Shown: piece after piece, positions 41,489 through 50,619 of the stretch
Position numbering within the stretch: the stretch's first letter is position 1
Layout: each line of letters starts with the position of its first letter
Assembly: GCF_001574435.1 (NCBI RefSeq)
Contig: NZ_LOCN01000007.1
Coordinates: 160,183 to 224,182, forward strand
Origin: Moritella sp. JT01
GTDB taxonomy: Bacteria > Pseudomonadota > Gammaproteobacteria > Enterobacterales > Moritellaceae
Direction of reading: 5' to 3'
Length of the DNA stretch: 64,000 nt
Program-made: the position numbers and the translations under genes
The notes under the pieces: model-generated
The model's input: only the letters and a program-made list of their open reading frames with translations
What the model was told of the DNA's origin: nothing
Databases searched by the model: none

Positions 41489-44400
41489 CTACATATTTCG
41501 ACGGTATTTACCACCGACTAAATATAGAATATCCGCCAGTTGCGACAAGCTAGCCGTAGGTGCTGCATTCATTAATGCTCCAAAGCTATTACTCCTTGAT
41601 AATAGCGCTACTTTCATCGAAACCAATGCGCATTCACTGCGTTCCTTATGCTGTTTATGGAATTGTGATATGGCCTCAATTTGCTGTTTTTTCTTTGCGT
41701 CAGGACAACGCACTAGCTGTTTCTCACTCATCTTCACCGTGTCAGTGCCATCATTGTGTCCATGGCTTCTAGACATGCAATTAACCCCGACCATATCAAA
41801 TTTATCTGTACTTTTTAATTTCTCATAATACATACTTTGCTGTTGGATTTGAGCGCGTTGATACCCCGTTTCAATCGCCCCCAACACACCACCTCGTCGT
41901 GCTAAGCGATTGAATTCAGCATACACCGCTTCTTCGACAAGATCGGTTAACAGCTCAATGACATAGCTGCCTTGTAGCGGGTTTTGATTTTTATTTAACC
42001 CAAACTCACGATTAATAATGGATTGAATCGATAACGCACGATAAACAGAGTTTTCAGTCGGGGTTGTGATAGTTTCGTCATAAGCATTCGTGTGTAAACT
42101 ATTACAATTATCACAAAGTGCATAAATGGCTTGTAAACTAGTGCGAATATCATTTAAATCTATTTCTTTCGATTGCAAACTGCGCCCCGATGTTTGAATG
42201 TGATATTTCAATTTCTGGCTGCGATCATTACCATTATAAACGGATTTTAATGTGCGGGCCCATATCCGGCGAGCAACCCGCCCTATCACTGCATATTCAG
42301 GATCCATACCATTACTAAAAAAGAAGCTGAGCCTTGGTGCCACATCGTCGATCTTCAATCCCTGCGCTAAATAATATTCGAGTAAGGTAAATCCATTGGC
42401 CAATGTAAAGGCTAATTGGGTTATCGGATTGGCTCCCGCTTCACCAATATGATAACCACTCACAGAGACGGGATAAAATTTCACGATAGCATTCGCACTA
42501 AAATAGCCCTGCATATCCGCCATTAATTGCAGCGCAAAATCCAATGAGAAAATACATTCATTCTGAGCAATTTCTTCTTTTAAAATATCGGCTTGTAATG
42601 TCCCTCTGACTTTATTGTAAGTGGCTTGTTTAAGCGTTATGTATTCATCCTGTAATCCAAGTAATTCGACCATCAATACTTGCCCTGAAATACCTAATAG
42701 CGCGAGCCCTAACCCATTATGCCCTTCAGGTAATACGTCACGGTAAACAGGTCTTTGCTTAGCTGTAATACCACAAGATGAAAAATAAGCTTTAATCTGT
42801 TTATGGGCTTTTGACCATAAGTTCGCTTGTGTTAAATACAACTCGACTTGCTGATCAATGGCGGTATGTAAAAACCAAGCCATCAGTATCGGCGCGGGGC
42901 CATTAATTGTCATCGATACCGAGGTTGCGGCATCGCATAAATCAATGCCTGAATACAATACTTTCATATCATCAAGCGTTGCAATAGACACCCCCGACAT
43001 ACCAATACAAGCGCATATATCCGGGCTTATTGCAGGATCATGTCCATACAAGGTATTAGGATCAAATGCCGTCGATAACCGAATCGACTTTTGACCTTTA
43101 ATTAAATAATGAAAACGTTTGTTGGTATCTTCGGGTAAACCTTCTCCCGCAAACATCCGCGTCGGGTCTTCATCATTATGTCGTGTTGGAAATACACCCG
43201 CGGTATAAGGAAAGTGACCAGGGATATTCTCATTAAGCAGAAATGCCGTAATGTTATCCCAGTGATTTTCGTTTGGTCTGGCTACATGCGGGATCACGGT
43301 ACCACTTAAGCTGACAAAATGGTCTTTATGCTCACCATAGGTTTGATGAGAACCAATTGTATCAACCCCCTCCTCGATACGTTTTAACGCTAATTCTTCA
43401 TCGTCTCTAAACCAAGCCAATAGTGCATGCCTAAGTGGTACCGTTATCTGCGCAAGAAATTTGTTATAGCGTAATCGTAACGGGGGTAATAACACCTTCA
43501 AAGACGCATCTGTCACTAAGAAACTATCCGCATCGATATCACTCTCTAAATCAGCTTGTGGATAACGGGCTAACTTAGGAGGTAAACAAGGGTCACCCAA
43601 ATCACTCAACATTTGATAGCAACTATGCAGTTGGCGTACTTGTTCTATTTGCTGCTGATTTTGGTCTGTGACTTGTACATAATGGTTATAAATAGCGGTG
43701 AGATAATCTGGCGTTTGCAGCTGTAACAGGCTTTCTGTTAACGTCCAATCATAACGAGGATATGTTGTCAGTATTTGTTGGTAATGCGACTTTAAACCAG
43801 CCTCTGGTGTAAAACACAGCTTCGTCATCAAAAATGCTATAAAACGACTAAAACCATGGTCGTTATAATGGCTTGCAACAACGGGAAAAATAGGTAATTC
43901 GCCATTCGTGGCCAGCGCTTGCTGCTGGTTAAAACGCCATTGCTGTTGAATAGCATTGTACGCATCTTCACTCCCTTGCTGATCTGCTTTATTCAACACT
44001 ACAACATCGGCAAATTGTAACATCTCAATTTTTTCTAATTGACTGCTGGAACCATAGTCCTTGGTCATTAAATAAAGACTGAAATCCACCAGTTCAACAA
44101 TCGCACTATCACTTTGACCAATGCCCGCAGTTTCAATTAACACAAGGTCAAAACCTTGGTTTATTAACATTGGCACACAAGTTTGCAATGACTGGCTCAC
44201 TGATACATTGGCTTGTCGTGTGGCAATAGAACGCATGAACAAACGGTCATGTGGCAAGGTATTAATGCGAATACGATCGCCTAACAAGGCACCTCCGGTT
44301 TTTTGCCAACTGGGATCCACGGCTAAATACGCAATGTTGATATCAGGATAGAGCTGCAATAACGCACGTAATAATTCATCACTAAACGTACTTTTTCCCG

Positions 44401-45010
44401 CACCGCCTGTCCCTGTGATCCCCACCACCAGCGATTTTTTAGCGGACGTGACAGAAGCCGCTGTAACGCGACTTGGACTTTTAATCTTACCCTGCTCTAT
44501 AGCCGTGATTAATTGCCCCAGATACATATCGGTTGCAGATTCAACGGCTGATTTTTTTACATTAAATTTTGCTTTGTTTTTGGGCTTAACCGCGATTAAG
44601 CGTTGTAATAAATCACTGATCATCTCATCTAAACACAGCACATCCGTACTGGTGTAAACACGCGAAACACCTTGCTCCTCTAATGCCCTTGCTTCATCAG
44701 CGGTAATAGTCGCGCCGCCGCCAATAAATATAGCGGGCTTAGCCCCAGCGTCAGCAAGACTCGATAATAAGTAACTAAAATAAGCATTATGCCCGCCCTG
44801 ATAAGAGCTCATTGCAATAGCATCAACATCTTCTTGCAATGCCGCGGTGACAACATCATGAACCGATCGGTTAATACCTAAATGTATGACTTCAACTCCC
44901 CGAGCCTGCAGTAACCGCCGCACAATATTAATCGCAGCATCGTGGCCGTCAAATAAACAGGTCGCAGTTAAAATACGCAAAGGAAACTTGGTTGAAGTCG
45001 TTTTCATCAC
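41489..45010 (-). CDS. icmF: Fused isobutyryl-CoA mutase IcmF
   Basis: A 1173-residue fusion. Residues about 10-140 are a B12-binding domain with LFDGHDAAINIVRR (DxHxxG-type, lower axial His) and GGGATI. About 190-460 is a MeaI/ArgK-type G domain with GITGTGGAGKST (P-loop), AVDPSWQKTGGALLGDRIR and LIETAGIGQSD, acting as a chaperone for B12 loading. The mutase large domain (about 560-1100) includes FPYTAGVFPTRHNDEDPTRMFAGEG and ends in GGKYRRNM. The fusion interconverts isobutyryl-CoA and n-butyryl-CoA, and some act on isovaleryl-CoA/pivalyl-CoA. It is the last gene of the branched-chain amino acid operon. A GTG start is shown, the ATG at 45007 is likely. Confidence 0.93.
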   Translation of the reverse strand: MMKTTSTKFPLRILTATCLFDGHDAAINIVRRLLQARGVEVIHLGINRSVHDVVTAALQEDVDAIAMSSYQGGHNAYFSYLLSSLADAGAKPAIFIGGGATITADEARALEEQGVSRVYTSTDVLCLDEMISDLLQRLIAVKPKNKAKFNVKKSAVESATDMYLGQLITAIEQGKIKSPSRVTAASVTSAKKSLVVGITGTGGAGKSTFSDELLRALLQLYPDINIAYLAVDPSWQKTGGALLGDRIRINTLPHDRLFMRSIATRQANVSVSQSLQTCVPMLINQGFDLVLIETAGIGQSDSAIVELVDFSLYLMTKDYGSSSQLEKIEMLQFADVVVLNKADQQGSEDAYNAIQQQWRFNQQQALATNGELPIFPVVASHYNDHGFSRFIAFLMTKLCFTPEAGLKSHYQQILTTYPRYDWTLTESLLQLQTPDYLTAIYNHYVQVTDQNQQQIEQVRQLHSCYQMLSDLGDPCLPPKLARYPQADLESDIDADSFLVTDASLKVLLPPLRLRYNKFLAQITVPLRHALLAWFRDDEELALKRIEEGVDTIGSHQTYGEHKDHFVSLSGTVIPHVARPNENHWDNITAFLLNENIPGHFPYTAGVFPTRHNDEDPTRMFAGEGLPEDTNKRFHYLIKGQKSIRLSTAFDPNTLYGHDPAISPDICACIGMSGVSIATLDDMKVLYSGIDLCDAATSVSMTINGPAPILMAWFLHTAIDQQVELYLTQANLWSKAHKQIKAYFSSCGITAKQRPVYRDVLPEGHNGLGLALLGISGQVLMVELLGLQDEYITLKQATYNKVRGTLQADILKEEIAQNECIFSLDFALQLMADMQGYFSANAIVKFYPVSVSGYHIGEAGANPITQLAFTLANGFTLLEYYLAQGLKIDDVAPRLSFFFSNGMDPEYAVIGRVARRIWARTLKSVYNGNDRSQKLKYHIQTSGRSLQSKEIDLNDIRTSLQAIYALCDNCNSLHTNAYDETITTPTENSVYRALSIQSIINREFGLNKNQNPLQGSYVIELLTDLVEEAVYAEFNRLARRGGVLGAIETGYQRAQIQQQSMYYEKLKSTDKFDMVGVNCMSRSHGHNDGTDTVKMSEKQLVRCPDAKKKQQIEAISQFHKQHKERSECALVSMKVALLSRSNSFGALMNAAPTASLSQLADILYLVGGKYRRNM

Positions 45011-45067
45011 TCTTCACTCCGATAAATGTTACTTTCAATCTGGCTCACTTACATTCGCCATATCATA

Positions 45068-46216
45068 TTAACTATCTAGGGCTAAATCAGCCATTAACAC
45101 CGCTAAAAATCGAGCCGCTTCACCACCCGTAATAGAGCGATGGTCAAAAGTTAAAGACAAGGGTAATAAGGTATGCTCAATAATATCGCCCTCACCCGGT
45201 GTCATGTAGGCCAACTGCTGAAATAAGCGCCCAATACCTAAGATTGCAACAGTGGGAGGCATAACAATAGGATTTGCATATTTACCCACCATACTGCCAA
45301 AGTTAGATAAGGTGATGGTATTACCACGTAAATCATCGGCCGCAATTTTGCGTTGTGATACCAATTCTTTGAGGGTATTAATTTTGTCGCGCATCGCCTC
45401 AGCGCTATAGCTTTGTGCATCTCGGATCACGGGTACGAATAAACCATCTTGAGTATCAACGGCCAAACCTAAATGCATCGATTTAATAATACGACGACCA
45501 ATCGAATGACTGTCATACCAAGCATTCAATGTGGGTTCCGCTTCGCAGGCGAGCGCCATTGCACGAATCAGCCGGACGGTGATATCACCTTGAGTAAACC
45601 AAGTCGACACATTCGCATCATCATGTATCGTCACAGGGACAACTTCGGCATGCGCTTGCGTCATCGCTTTTGCCATACTACGACGCACACCTTTCAATGG
45701 GACTAGCTCACCCACGTCCGCAAATATTTTCACTACACGCTCTACATCTGCTGCTGTAATAGTGCTGTGTGCTCCAGACGGGGTCACAATCGCTAAATCA
45801 ATATTATATCGATGCGCTAATGCCCGTACTGCGGGGGTTGCTTTCACCCCGATACTGTTTCCCGATACCGATTGCGCCGTCTCTTTTAACTTGCTTTCGG
45901 ATGTATGCAGCTCTCCCACCACAGATGTCGACGCTTTAGGCTGTTCGGTGTTTGCCTCTACTTTACTCGATAATGTCACGCCCTCTTCAGAGAACTCAAC
46001 AAGCGGATCGCCAGTATGAATAATGTCACCGCTTTGCCCATACAGTTTCACGATGGTAGCGGACTCTGGACACGGGATCTCAACAATTGCCTTTGCCGTT
46101 TCCATCGACACCATTAACTGGTCTACCTTCACCACATCTCCGGGTTTTATAAACCATTCAACAATTTCAGCTTCGGGCAGTCCTTCCCCTAAATCAGGTA
46201 ATTTGAATATATGCAT
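45068..46216 (-). CDS. bkdB: Branched-chain 2-oxoacid dehydrogenase E2
   Basis: A 382-residue dihydrolipoyl acyltransferase. The lipoyl domain (1-75) has METAKA with the lipoylated Lys; a subunit-binding domain (about 125-160, VKATPAVRALAHRYNIDL) and the catalytic domain follow. The active site reads FDHRSITGGEAARFL: the usual Asp of HRxxDG is a Thr, as in a subgroup of such E2 enzymes, so it is probably not a loss. It transfers the acyl group to CoA. It overlaps bkdA2 by one base (TGATG). No lipoamide dehydrogenase E3 is in the cluster; a shared one must serve. Confidence 0.92.
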   Translation of the reverse strand: MHIFKLPDLGEGLPEAEIVEWFIKPGDVVKVDQLMVSMETAKAIVEIPCPESATIVKLYGQSGDIIHTGDPLVEFSEEGVTLSSKVEANTEQPKASTSVVGELHTSESKLKETAQSVSGNSIGVKATPAVRALAHRYNIDLAIVTPSGAHSTITAADVERVVKIFADVGELVPLKGVRRSMAKAMTQAHAEVVPVTIHDDANVSTWFTQGDITVRLIRAMALACEAEPTLNAWYDSHSIGRRIIKSMHLGLAVDTQDGLFVPVIRDAQSYSAEAMRDKINTLKELVSQRKIAADDLRGNTITLSNFGSMVGKYANPIVMPPTVAILGIGRLFQQLAYMTPGEGDIIEHTLLPLSLTFDHRSITGGEAARFLAVLMADLALDS

Positions 46217-47193
46217 CAGAACTCCATGACATTATTAACGGTGGAAATAATTCTCTCAACGCTTGGCATATAATATTTTTCCATTTTAGCCAGTGGCATA
46301 ATGGTGTCATAACCACTCACTCTCATGACGGGTGCCAATAACGTCATCAGCCCTTCCTCCGCAATAATGGCTGCAATTTCTGACGCAACGCCACCACTGC
46401 GTGCGGCTTCTGATATGATCACACAGCGGCCCGTTTTTTCAATTGAGCTTAATATCGTGGTTTTATCAATCGGTTTAATCGTGGCAAGATCGATAACTTC
46501 AGCAGATATATTGCGTTCTGCTAGCTGATCCGCAGCCTGCAACGTTTCATATAACATCGCCCCCCAACTAATTAAGGTCACGTCCGAGCCTTCACGCAGG
46601 GTAAAACACACATCTAACGGCAGTGCTTTACCATTGTTTTCGACAGATTCAGTTTGTAATCGATAAATACGTTTCGGTTCTAAAAACACCACAGGATCGG
46701 GATCGCGGATAGCAGCAAGCAATAAACCATAGGCACGTCCAGGAGAAGATGGGATTACCACGCGAATACCTGGAAGATGCGCAAAGATAGCTTCAGTACT
46801 TTCACTGTGATGCTCTGGCGCATGGATCCCACCGCCATAAGGCGCACGTAATACCATAGGACAGGTTAAACGGCCACGCGTACGATTGCGCATTCGCCCT
46901 GCATGACATAAAAACTGATCGAACGCGGCATAAATAAAGCCCATAAATTGGATTTCGACTACGGGTTTCATGCCTTGTACCGCTAAACCGATTGCCATAC
47001 CGCTAATGAGAGACTCCGCTAATGGGGTATCAATGACGCGTTCACGACCAAACTCAGACTGCAGTCCTTCCGTCGCGCGAAACACACCACCATTAGCACC
47101 AATATCCTCACCCAGTAAGATGACATTTTTATCTTCTGTCATTGCATCAAACAAGGCGTTATTGACTGCATCAATGAGAGTCATGTCTTTCAT
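46216..47193 (-). CDS. bkdA2: Branched-chain 2-oxoacid dehydrogenase E1 beta
   Basis: A 325-residue subunit of the TPP-dependent E1 component. LGEDIGANGGVFRATEGL, DTPLAESLISGMAIGLA and PYGGGIHAPEHHSES are standard E1-beta motifs; the C-terminal transketolase fold has RVSGYDTIMPLAKMEKYYMPS. With E1 alpha it decarboxylates 2-oxo acids of Val, Leu and Ile. The ATG overlaps the E1-alpha stop by four bases (ATGA), after GGAGGTGA. Confidence 0.95.
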   Translation of the reverse strand: MKDMTLIDAVNNALFDAMTEDKNVILLGEDIGANGGVFRATEGLQSEFGRERVIDTPLAESLISGMAIGLAVQGMKPVVEIQFMGFIYAAFDQFLCHAGRMRNRTRGRLTCPMVLRAPYGGGIHAPEHHSESTEAIFAHLPGIRVVIPSSPGRAYGLLLAAIRDPDPVVFLEPKRIYRLQTESVENNGKALPLDVCFTLREGSDVTLISWGAMLYETLQAADQLAERNISAEVIDLATIKPIDKTTILSSIEKTGRCVIISEAARSGGVASEIAAIIAEEGLMTLLAPVMRVSGYDTIMPLAKMEKYYMPSVERIISTVNNVMEF

Positions 47194-48296
47194 TCTTCAC
47201 CTCCCTGCAAACTTGAGTTTCTGACTTGTTCTAATTGATCTAAATAATGGTCGGGCAAGGTTTCATACAAATATTCAAACATCGTGGTTGGCGACGCGGG
47301 GGGAATAGCAAGATAACGCGCCACTGCAGCGTCAATTTCATCACTGCACTCTTTTTCTAGCTGCTCTATCCCTGTGTTATCAATAATAAATTCATCTAAG
47401 AGTAAACGGCGTAGTCGTGTCATGGGTTCTTTCTGCCAAGCCTCCCCGACGTTATCCTCATCACGATATCGAGACGCATCATCGGCGGTAGTATGGTCGG
47501 ATAAACGATAAGAAATTGTTTCAATCAGGTGAGGGCCTTGGCCTTTTCTGGCTCTGTCGATAGCGTCCTTAATTTTGATATAACAAGCAATAACATCATT
47601 GCCATCAACTTGCTCGCAACTGATACCGCCTGCAATGGCTTTTTGCGCTAGGGTTACACAACTCGATTGATCATTCCGCGGCAGAGAAATAGCCCATTGA
47701 TTATTATTGATAATAAAGACAACCGGGAGCTGCCACACGCCTGCAGCATTAATGGATTCATAAAAATCACCTTTGGATGTTGCCCCGTCACCACAAACAA
47801 CAACAGCAACACGCGGTTCTTTCCGTAACTTCATCGCATAACTGATACCGATAGCATGACAACACTGGCTCGCAATTGGGATGGTACAAGGCATATCCTC
47901 TCGCGGCCCCTGAAAATCCATACCGCGTTCATCGCCCCCCCAATACATCAAAATTTCTTCCGGTTTTACGCCACGGATAAGTACTGCGGCCGTTTCTCGG
48001 TAAGCTTGAATAAACACGTCTTCTTTGCGCATCGCTTTACCAATTGCGGTGCCGACCGCTTCTTGACCAAGGCATGAGGCATAGGTGCCAAGACGCCCAG
48101 TACGTTGCAGCGCAATTGCTTTGCAATCAAAAGTACGGGTAAATAACATCCAACGGTAAAACTCAACAAGTAATTCACTGCTAACGCCCGCAATAGAAAT
48201 CTGTTGCAATGATTCTGATAGCCTGCCTGTTTCATCCAGATATTGGGTATAACCGACGCGGAATATATTTTCAGCCTTGACCGTATGTTTATTCAT
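47190..48296 (-). CDS. bkdA1: Branched-chain 2-oxoacid dehydrogenase E1 alpha
   Basis: A 368-residue E1-alpha. The TPP motif reads VVVCGDGATSKGDFYESINAAGVWQLPVVFIINNNQWAIS (GDG...NN), and the phosphorylation-loop region has YRLSDHTTADDASRYR. Both the length and order are normal for the alpha chain of a branched-chain enzyme. Its ATG overlaps the stop of the dehydrogenase gene by eight bases (ATGAATAA). Confidence 0.95.
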   Translation of the reverse strand: MNKHTVKAENIFRVGYTQYLDETGRLSESLQQISIAGVSSELLVEFYRWMLFTRTFDCKAIALQRTGRLGTYASCLGQEAVGTAIGKAMRKEDVFIQAYRETAAVLIRGVKPEEILMYWGGDERGMDFQGPREDMPCTIPIASQCCHAIGISYAMKLRKEPRVAVVVCGDGATSKGDFYESINAAGVWQLPVVFIINNNQWAISLPRNDQSSCVTLAQKAIAGGISCEQVDGNDVIACYIKIKDAIDRARKGQGPHLIETISYRLSDHTTADDASRYRDEDNVGEAWQKEPMTRLRRLLLDEFIIDNTGIEQLEKECSDEIDAAVARYLAIPPASPTTMFEYLYETLPDHYLDQLEQVRNSSLQGGEE

Positions 48297-49380
48297 AATT
48301 AGCTCCTGCGAATGGTTCCGTCAGTATCTTTTCAGCTAAACCATTGGCAACATCAACCGTCGACCTATTTTGTTGCTCTGCTTGGGTAAATATATCCAGT
48401 AATGTGCCATACAACGCCGCCAGCTTATGCTGCATCACATCGGGTTTATTTAAGTAGCTAATCTGTAATACGCCACCAGAATTAATGACATAATCAGGCG
48501 CATATAAAATCCCCTTTGCTGCCAACGCGTCAATCATACTGCGACTTTGTAATTGATTGTTTGCAGAACCTGCAATAATAGAGGTATTTAATCGAGCGAT
48601 AGAACTGGTATTAATAACTTGGCCTAATGCGCACGGTGAAAAGACATCACAATTCACAGCATAAAGCGCATCACCAGTCACAACATCTACGTCAAATTCA
48701 TGAATAAGTCGCTGTGTTGCCTGTTTATTTGGATCAGCAACGGTTAACTTAGCTCCGTCATTGTGCAGTAGCTTAGCCAATGCATAACCCACATTACCTA
48801 CCCCTTGAATAGCAATATGAAGACCAGCAAGCGATTCCTGCTGCAACTTAAACTTCACCGCGGCTTTTATACCGTAATAAACGCCTTTCGCCGTATGGGG
48901 AGAGGGATCACCCGAGGCTAATCCTGCGGTTGTGGTACACATAACATGCTTGGTTTGGCTGGCGATAATATCCATATCATTAATCGTCGTGCCACTGTCC
49001 ATTGCCGTAATATAGCGACCATTTAAACTTTCGACAAAGCGGCCAAACGACGTAAATAACGCCTTACGATCCATTAAATGTGCAGGTTTTAAAATAACCG
49101 CTTTACCCCCACCAAAAGGTAGTCGGTTGATTGCTGTTTTATAGCTCATACCAGCCGCTAAGCAGCATGCATCTTTAACCGCAGCTTGAGTTGAAGGGTA
49201 ATTAATCATTCGACAGCCACCAATAGCAGGGCCTAATTGAGTACTATGAATGGCGATGATTGCTTGTAATTGTGTTTCTGGGTCTCGCCAGAAGTGCACA
49301 TCGCTGAATGGATATTGTTCAGCCATGTCAAATAGATCGGTCGATGCTCCCGACTCTCTCGATTCAATGTAGCTTGCCAT
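48289..49380 (-). CDS. Leucine/valine dehydrogenase (Glu/Leu/Phe/Val family)
   Basis: A 363-residue NAD-dependent amino acid dehydrogenase. LPFGGGKAVILKP has the catalytic Lys of the family (substrate-binding GGGKxxI); the Rossmann motif is IQGVGNVGYALAKLLHNDGAKLTVAD. The length is that of leucine or valine dehydrogenases, shorter than glutamate dehydrogenase. It would deaminate branched-chain amino acids to 2-oxo acids for the BKD complex. As first gene of the operon it has TTGGAGAACC upstream. Substrate choice between Leu, Val and Phe is inferred from the operon. Confidence 0.92.
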   Translation of the reverse strand: MASYIESRESGASTDLFDMAEQYPFSDVHFWRDPETQLQAIIAIHSTQLGPAIGGCRMINYPSTQAAVKDACCLAAGMSYKTAINRLPFGGGKAVILKPAHLMDRKALFTSFGRFVESLNGRYITAMDSGTTINDMDIIASQTKHVMCTTTAGLASGDPSPHTAKGVYYGIKAAVKFKLQQESLAGLHIAIQGVGNVGYALAKLLHNDGAKLTVADPNKQATQRLIHEFDVDVVTGDALYAVNCDVFSPCALGQVINTSSIARLNTSIIAGSANNQLQSRSMIDALAAKGILYAPDYVINSGGVLQISYLNKPDVMQHKLAALYGTLLDIFTQAEQQNRSTVDVANGLAEKILTEPFAGANYE

Positions 49381-49467
49381 AAACGGTTCTCCAACCTTGG
49401 GTTACAGATACCCTGAAGACGCACAGTTATTTACATTTAAGTCATTGGGTATACAGGAGGTTACTCT

Positions 49468-49524
49468 ATGGATAACTATAGACACGATACGCAACAGTGC
49501 CCATTCGCAAACCCGTTATCGTGA
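49468..49524 (+). CDS. Short open frame of 18 codons with a strong ribosome-binding site
   Basis: The peptide is MDNYRHDTQQCPFANPLS. AGGAGG lies seven bases before the ATG, one of the best ribosome-binding sites in the window, and a terminator lies 140 bases downstream. It runs divergently from the bkd operon. The sequence resembles no family I know, and it could be a leader peptide or chance. Confidence 0.35.
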   Translation: MDNYRHDTQQCPFANPLS

Positions 49525-49663
49525 CTAACAACACGTCAGTGGTGAGTGTCTGAAAAATGAGCTAAGAACATCTCAAGCAGCTAGCAGAAGGTTTATCTAT
49601 TTTGTAACTCACTTATGCCCCGAAATGAGTTAGAGCTTTGGCTTTCCCGTAATATGCTCATAA

Positions 49664-49695
49664 AAAATCCAAGTGTTTTAGAAGACTTGGATTTT
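49664..49695 (+). terminator. Terminator-like hairpin
   Basis: AAAATCCAAGT pairs exactly with ACTTGGATTTT. It suggests a short plus-strand transcript ends here. Confidence 0.75.
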
Positions 49696-49930
49696 GACTG
49701 CTGAGAAGGATCAGTTAACCGAACATATTTTTCTTAACTGTTCGGCATTACGGCCATCGGGGGCTATTTGTTTGTCCATCTTGTTTATTATCCCCTTAAG
49801 TTTCGACATTAGTGATTATGTACCTTATTGGTTTTAAATCATGTGCTTACAATCCTTTTGGAAGCAATGATGTCATTAGCTATAGCGAGTGAATGAATGA
49901 GAAGTAGATCCCAGTGGAGATATTAAAATT

Positions 49931-50044
49931 ATGCGCTTAACCACAATGGCAGAACTACCAGACCCACTTAAAGACAAGGCTCTTGTACCTCATAATGATC
50001 CGTGGAATACTTCCGACCTAACATGGAAAGTTACTCAAAAATAA
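49931..50044 (+). CDS. Short candidate gene, 37 codons
   Basis: The frame begins MRLTTMAELPDPLKDKAL and ends WNTSDLTWKVTQK, stopping 16 bases before the next gene on the same strand. GGAG lies 11 bases before the ATG, longer than ideal. Codons look normal and the product is soluble. No function known; it may belong to the same transcript as the secreted protein that follows, or be a fragment of a larger lost gene. Confidence 0.35.
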   Translation: MRLTTMAELPDPLKDKALVPHNDPWNTSDLTWKVTQK

Positions 50045-50060
50045 CTAAAAAGGAATTAAA

Positions 50061-50417
50061 ATGAAGTCACTAAAAATAATAACGTTAACGACATTAATGG
50101 GGTTTGCATGCTTATCGGGCAATGCCTTTGCAGATGATGACGTCGATTTACGCCTAAGAAAGCTTGAGGCTGCTGTTTTTAATAAGAGTTTTGAAATCGA
50201 AAGCTCTGTTGTATTTACAAAGGCATGCAGTATTGATGAATGCGGCTGTACAAGTGATGTCCCTGCTGGGACTGAAGCGATAGTCGATGGTATTATTTCT
50301 CCTTTCTATACGTATAGTGTATGGCTACCGTATAGTGACGAATGGGAAGAGTGCACCTCAGTTCCATTCTCAGCGATTAAGATGGATGAAGCCGAGAACG
50401 AAGAAGAAGAAATGTAA
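50061..50417 (+). CDS. Secreted protein of unknown function
   Basis: A 118-residue protein with a Sec signal peptide cut after NAFA. The mature part has four Cys in ACSIDECGCTS and EECTS, likely two disulphides, a middle part rich in aromatic residues (YTYSVWLPYSDEWEE) and an acidic tail (EAENEEEEM). I do not recognise the family. It should be periplasmic or secreted. A 37-codon frame lies just upstream. A weak hairpin (GTGCTC/GAGCAC, 50495-50520) follows. Confidence 0.65.
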   Translation: MKSLKIITLTTLMGFACLSGNAFADDDVDLRLRKLEAAVFNKSFEIESSVVFTKACSIDECGCTSDVPAGTEAIVDGIISPFYTYSVWLPYSDEWEECTSVPFSAIKMDEAENEEEEM

Positions 50418-50619
50418 GGTTTACCATGCAATGATTTAAACATTTTACAAGGTAGGCTTAGCTAGCCATTACCTATATTTTTCCCATTAACGCGGTGCTC
50501 ACCTACGCGGAGAAGAGCACTTTCTGTAATGAGAACCGTATACTCTAAGCCATTGATGTCCAAATATGGCTTAGATCAATCCATTCCTAATTTGCGCATT
50601 CATTATTCCCAATATAGTA

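Larger units (their letters stand above)
49381..49930. other. Promoter region of the bkd operon with a short plus-strand unit
   Basis: No ordinary gene in 550 bases. It holds an 18-codon open frame with a near-perfect ribosome-binding site (49468), a terminator (49664-49695), and a second inverted repeat CAGTTAA/TTAACTG (49712-49740). The bkd promoter must lie here on the minus strand. Confidence 0.5.

Noticed and set aside
45068..46216. E2 active-site Asp replaced by Thr, at first taken as an inactive enzyme
   Set aside because: The DHRxxTGGEAARF form is common in a subgroup of E2 enzymes in full operons, so it is not evidence of loss.
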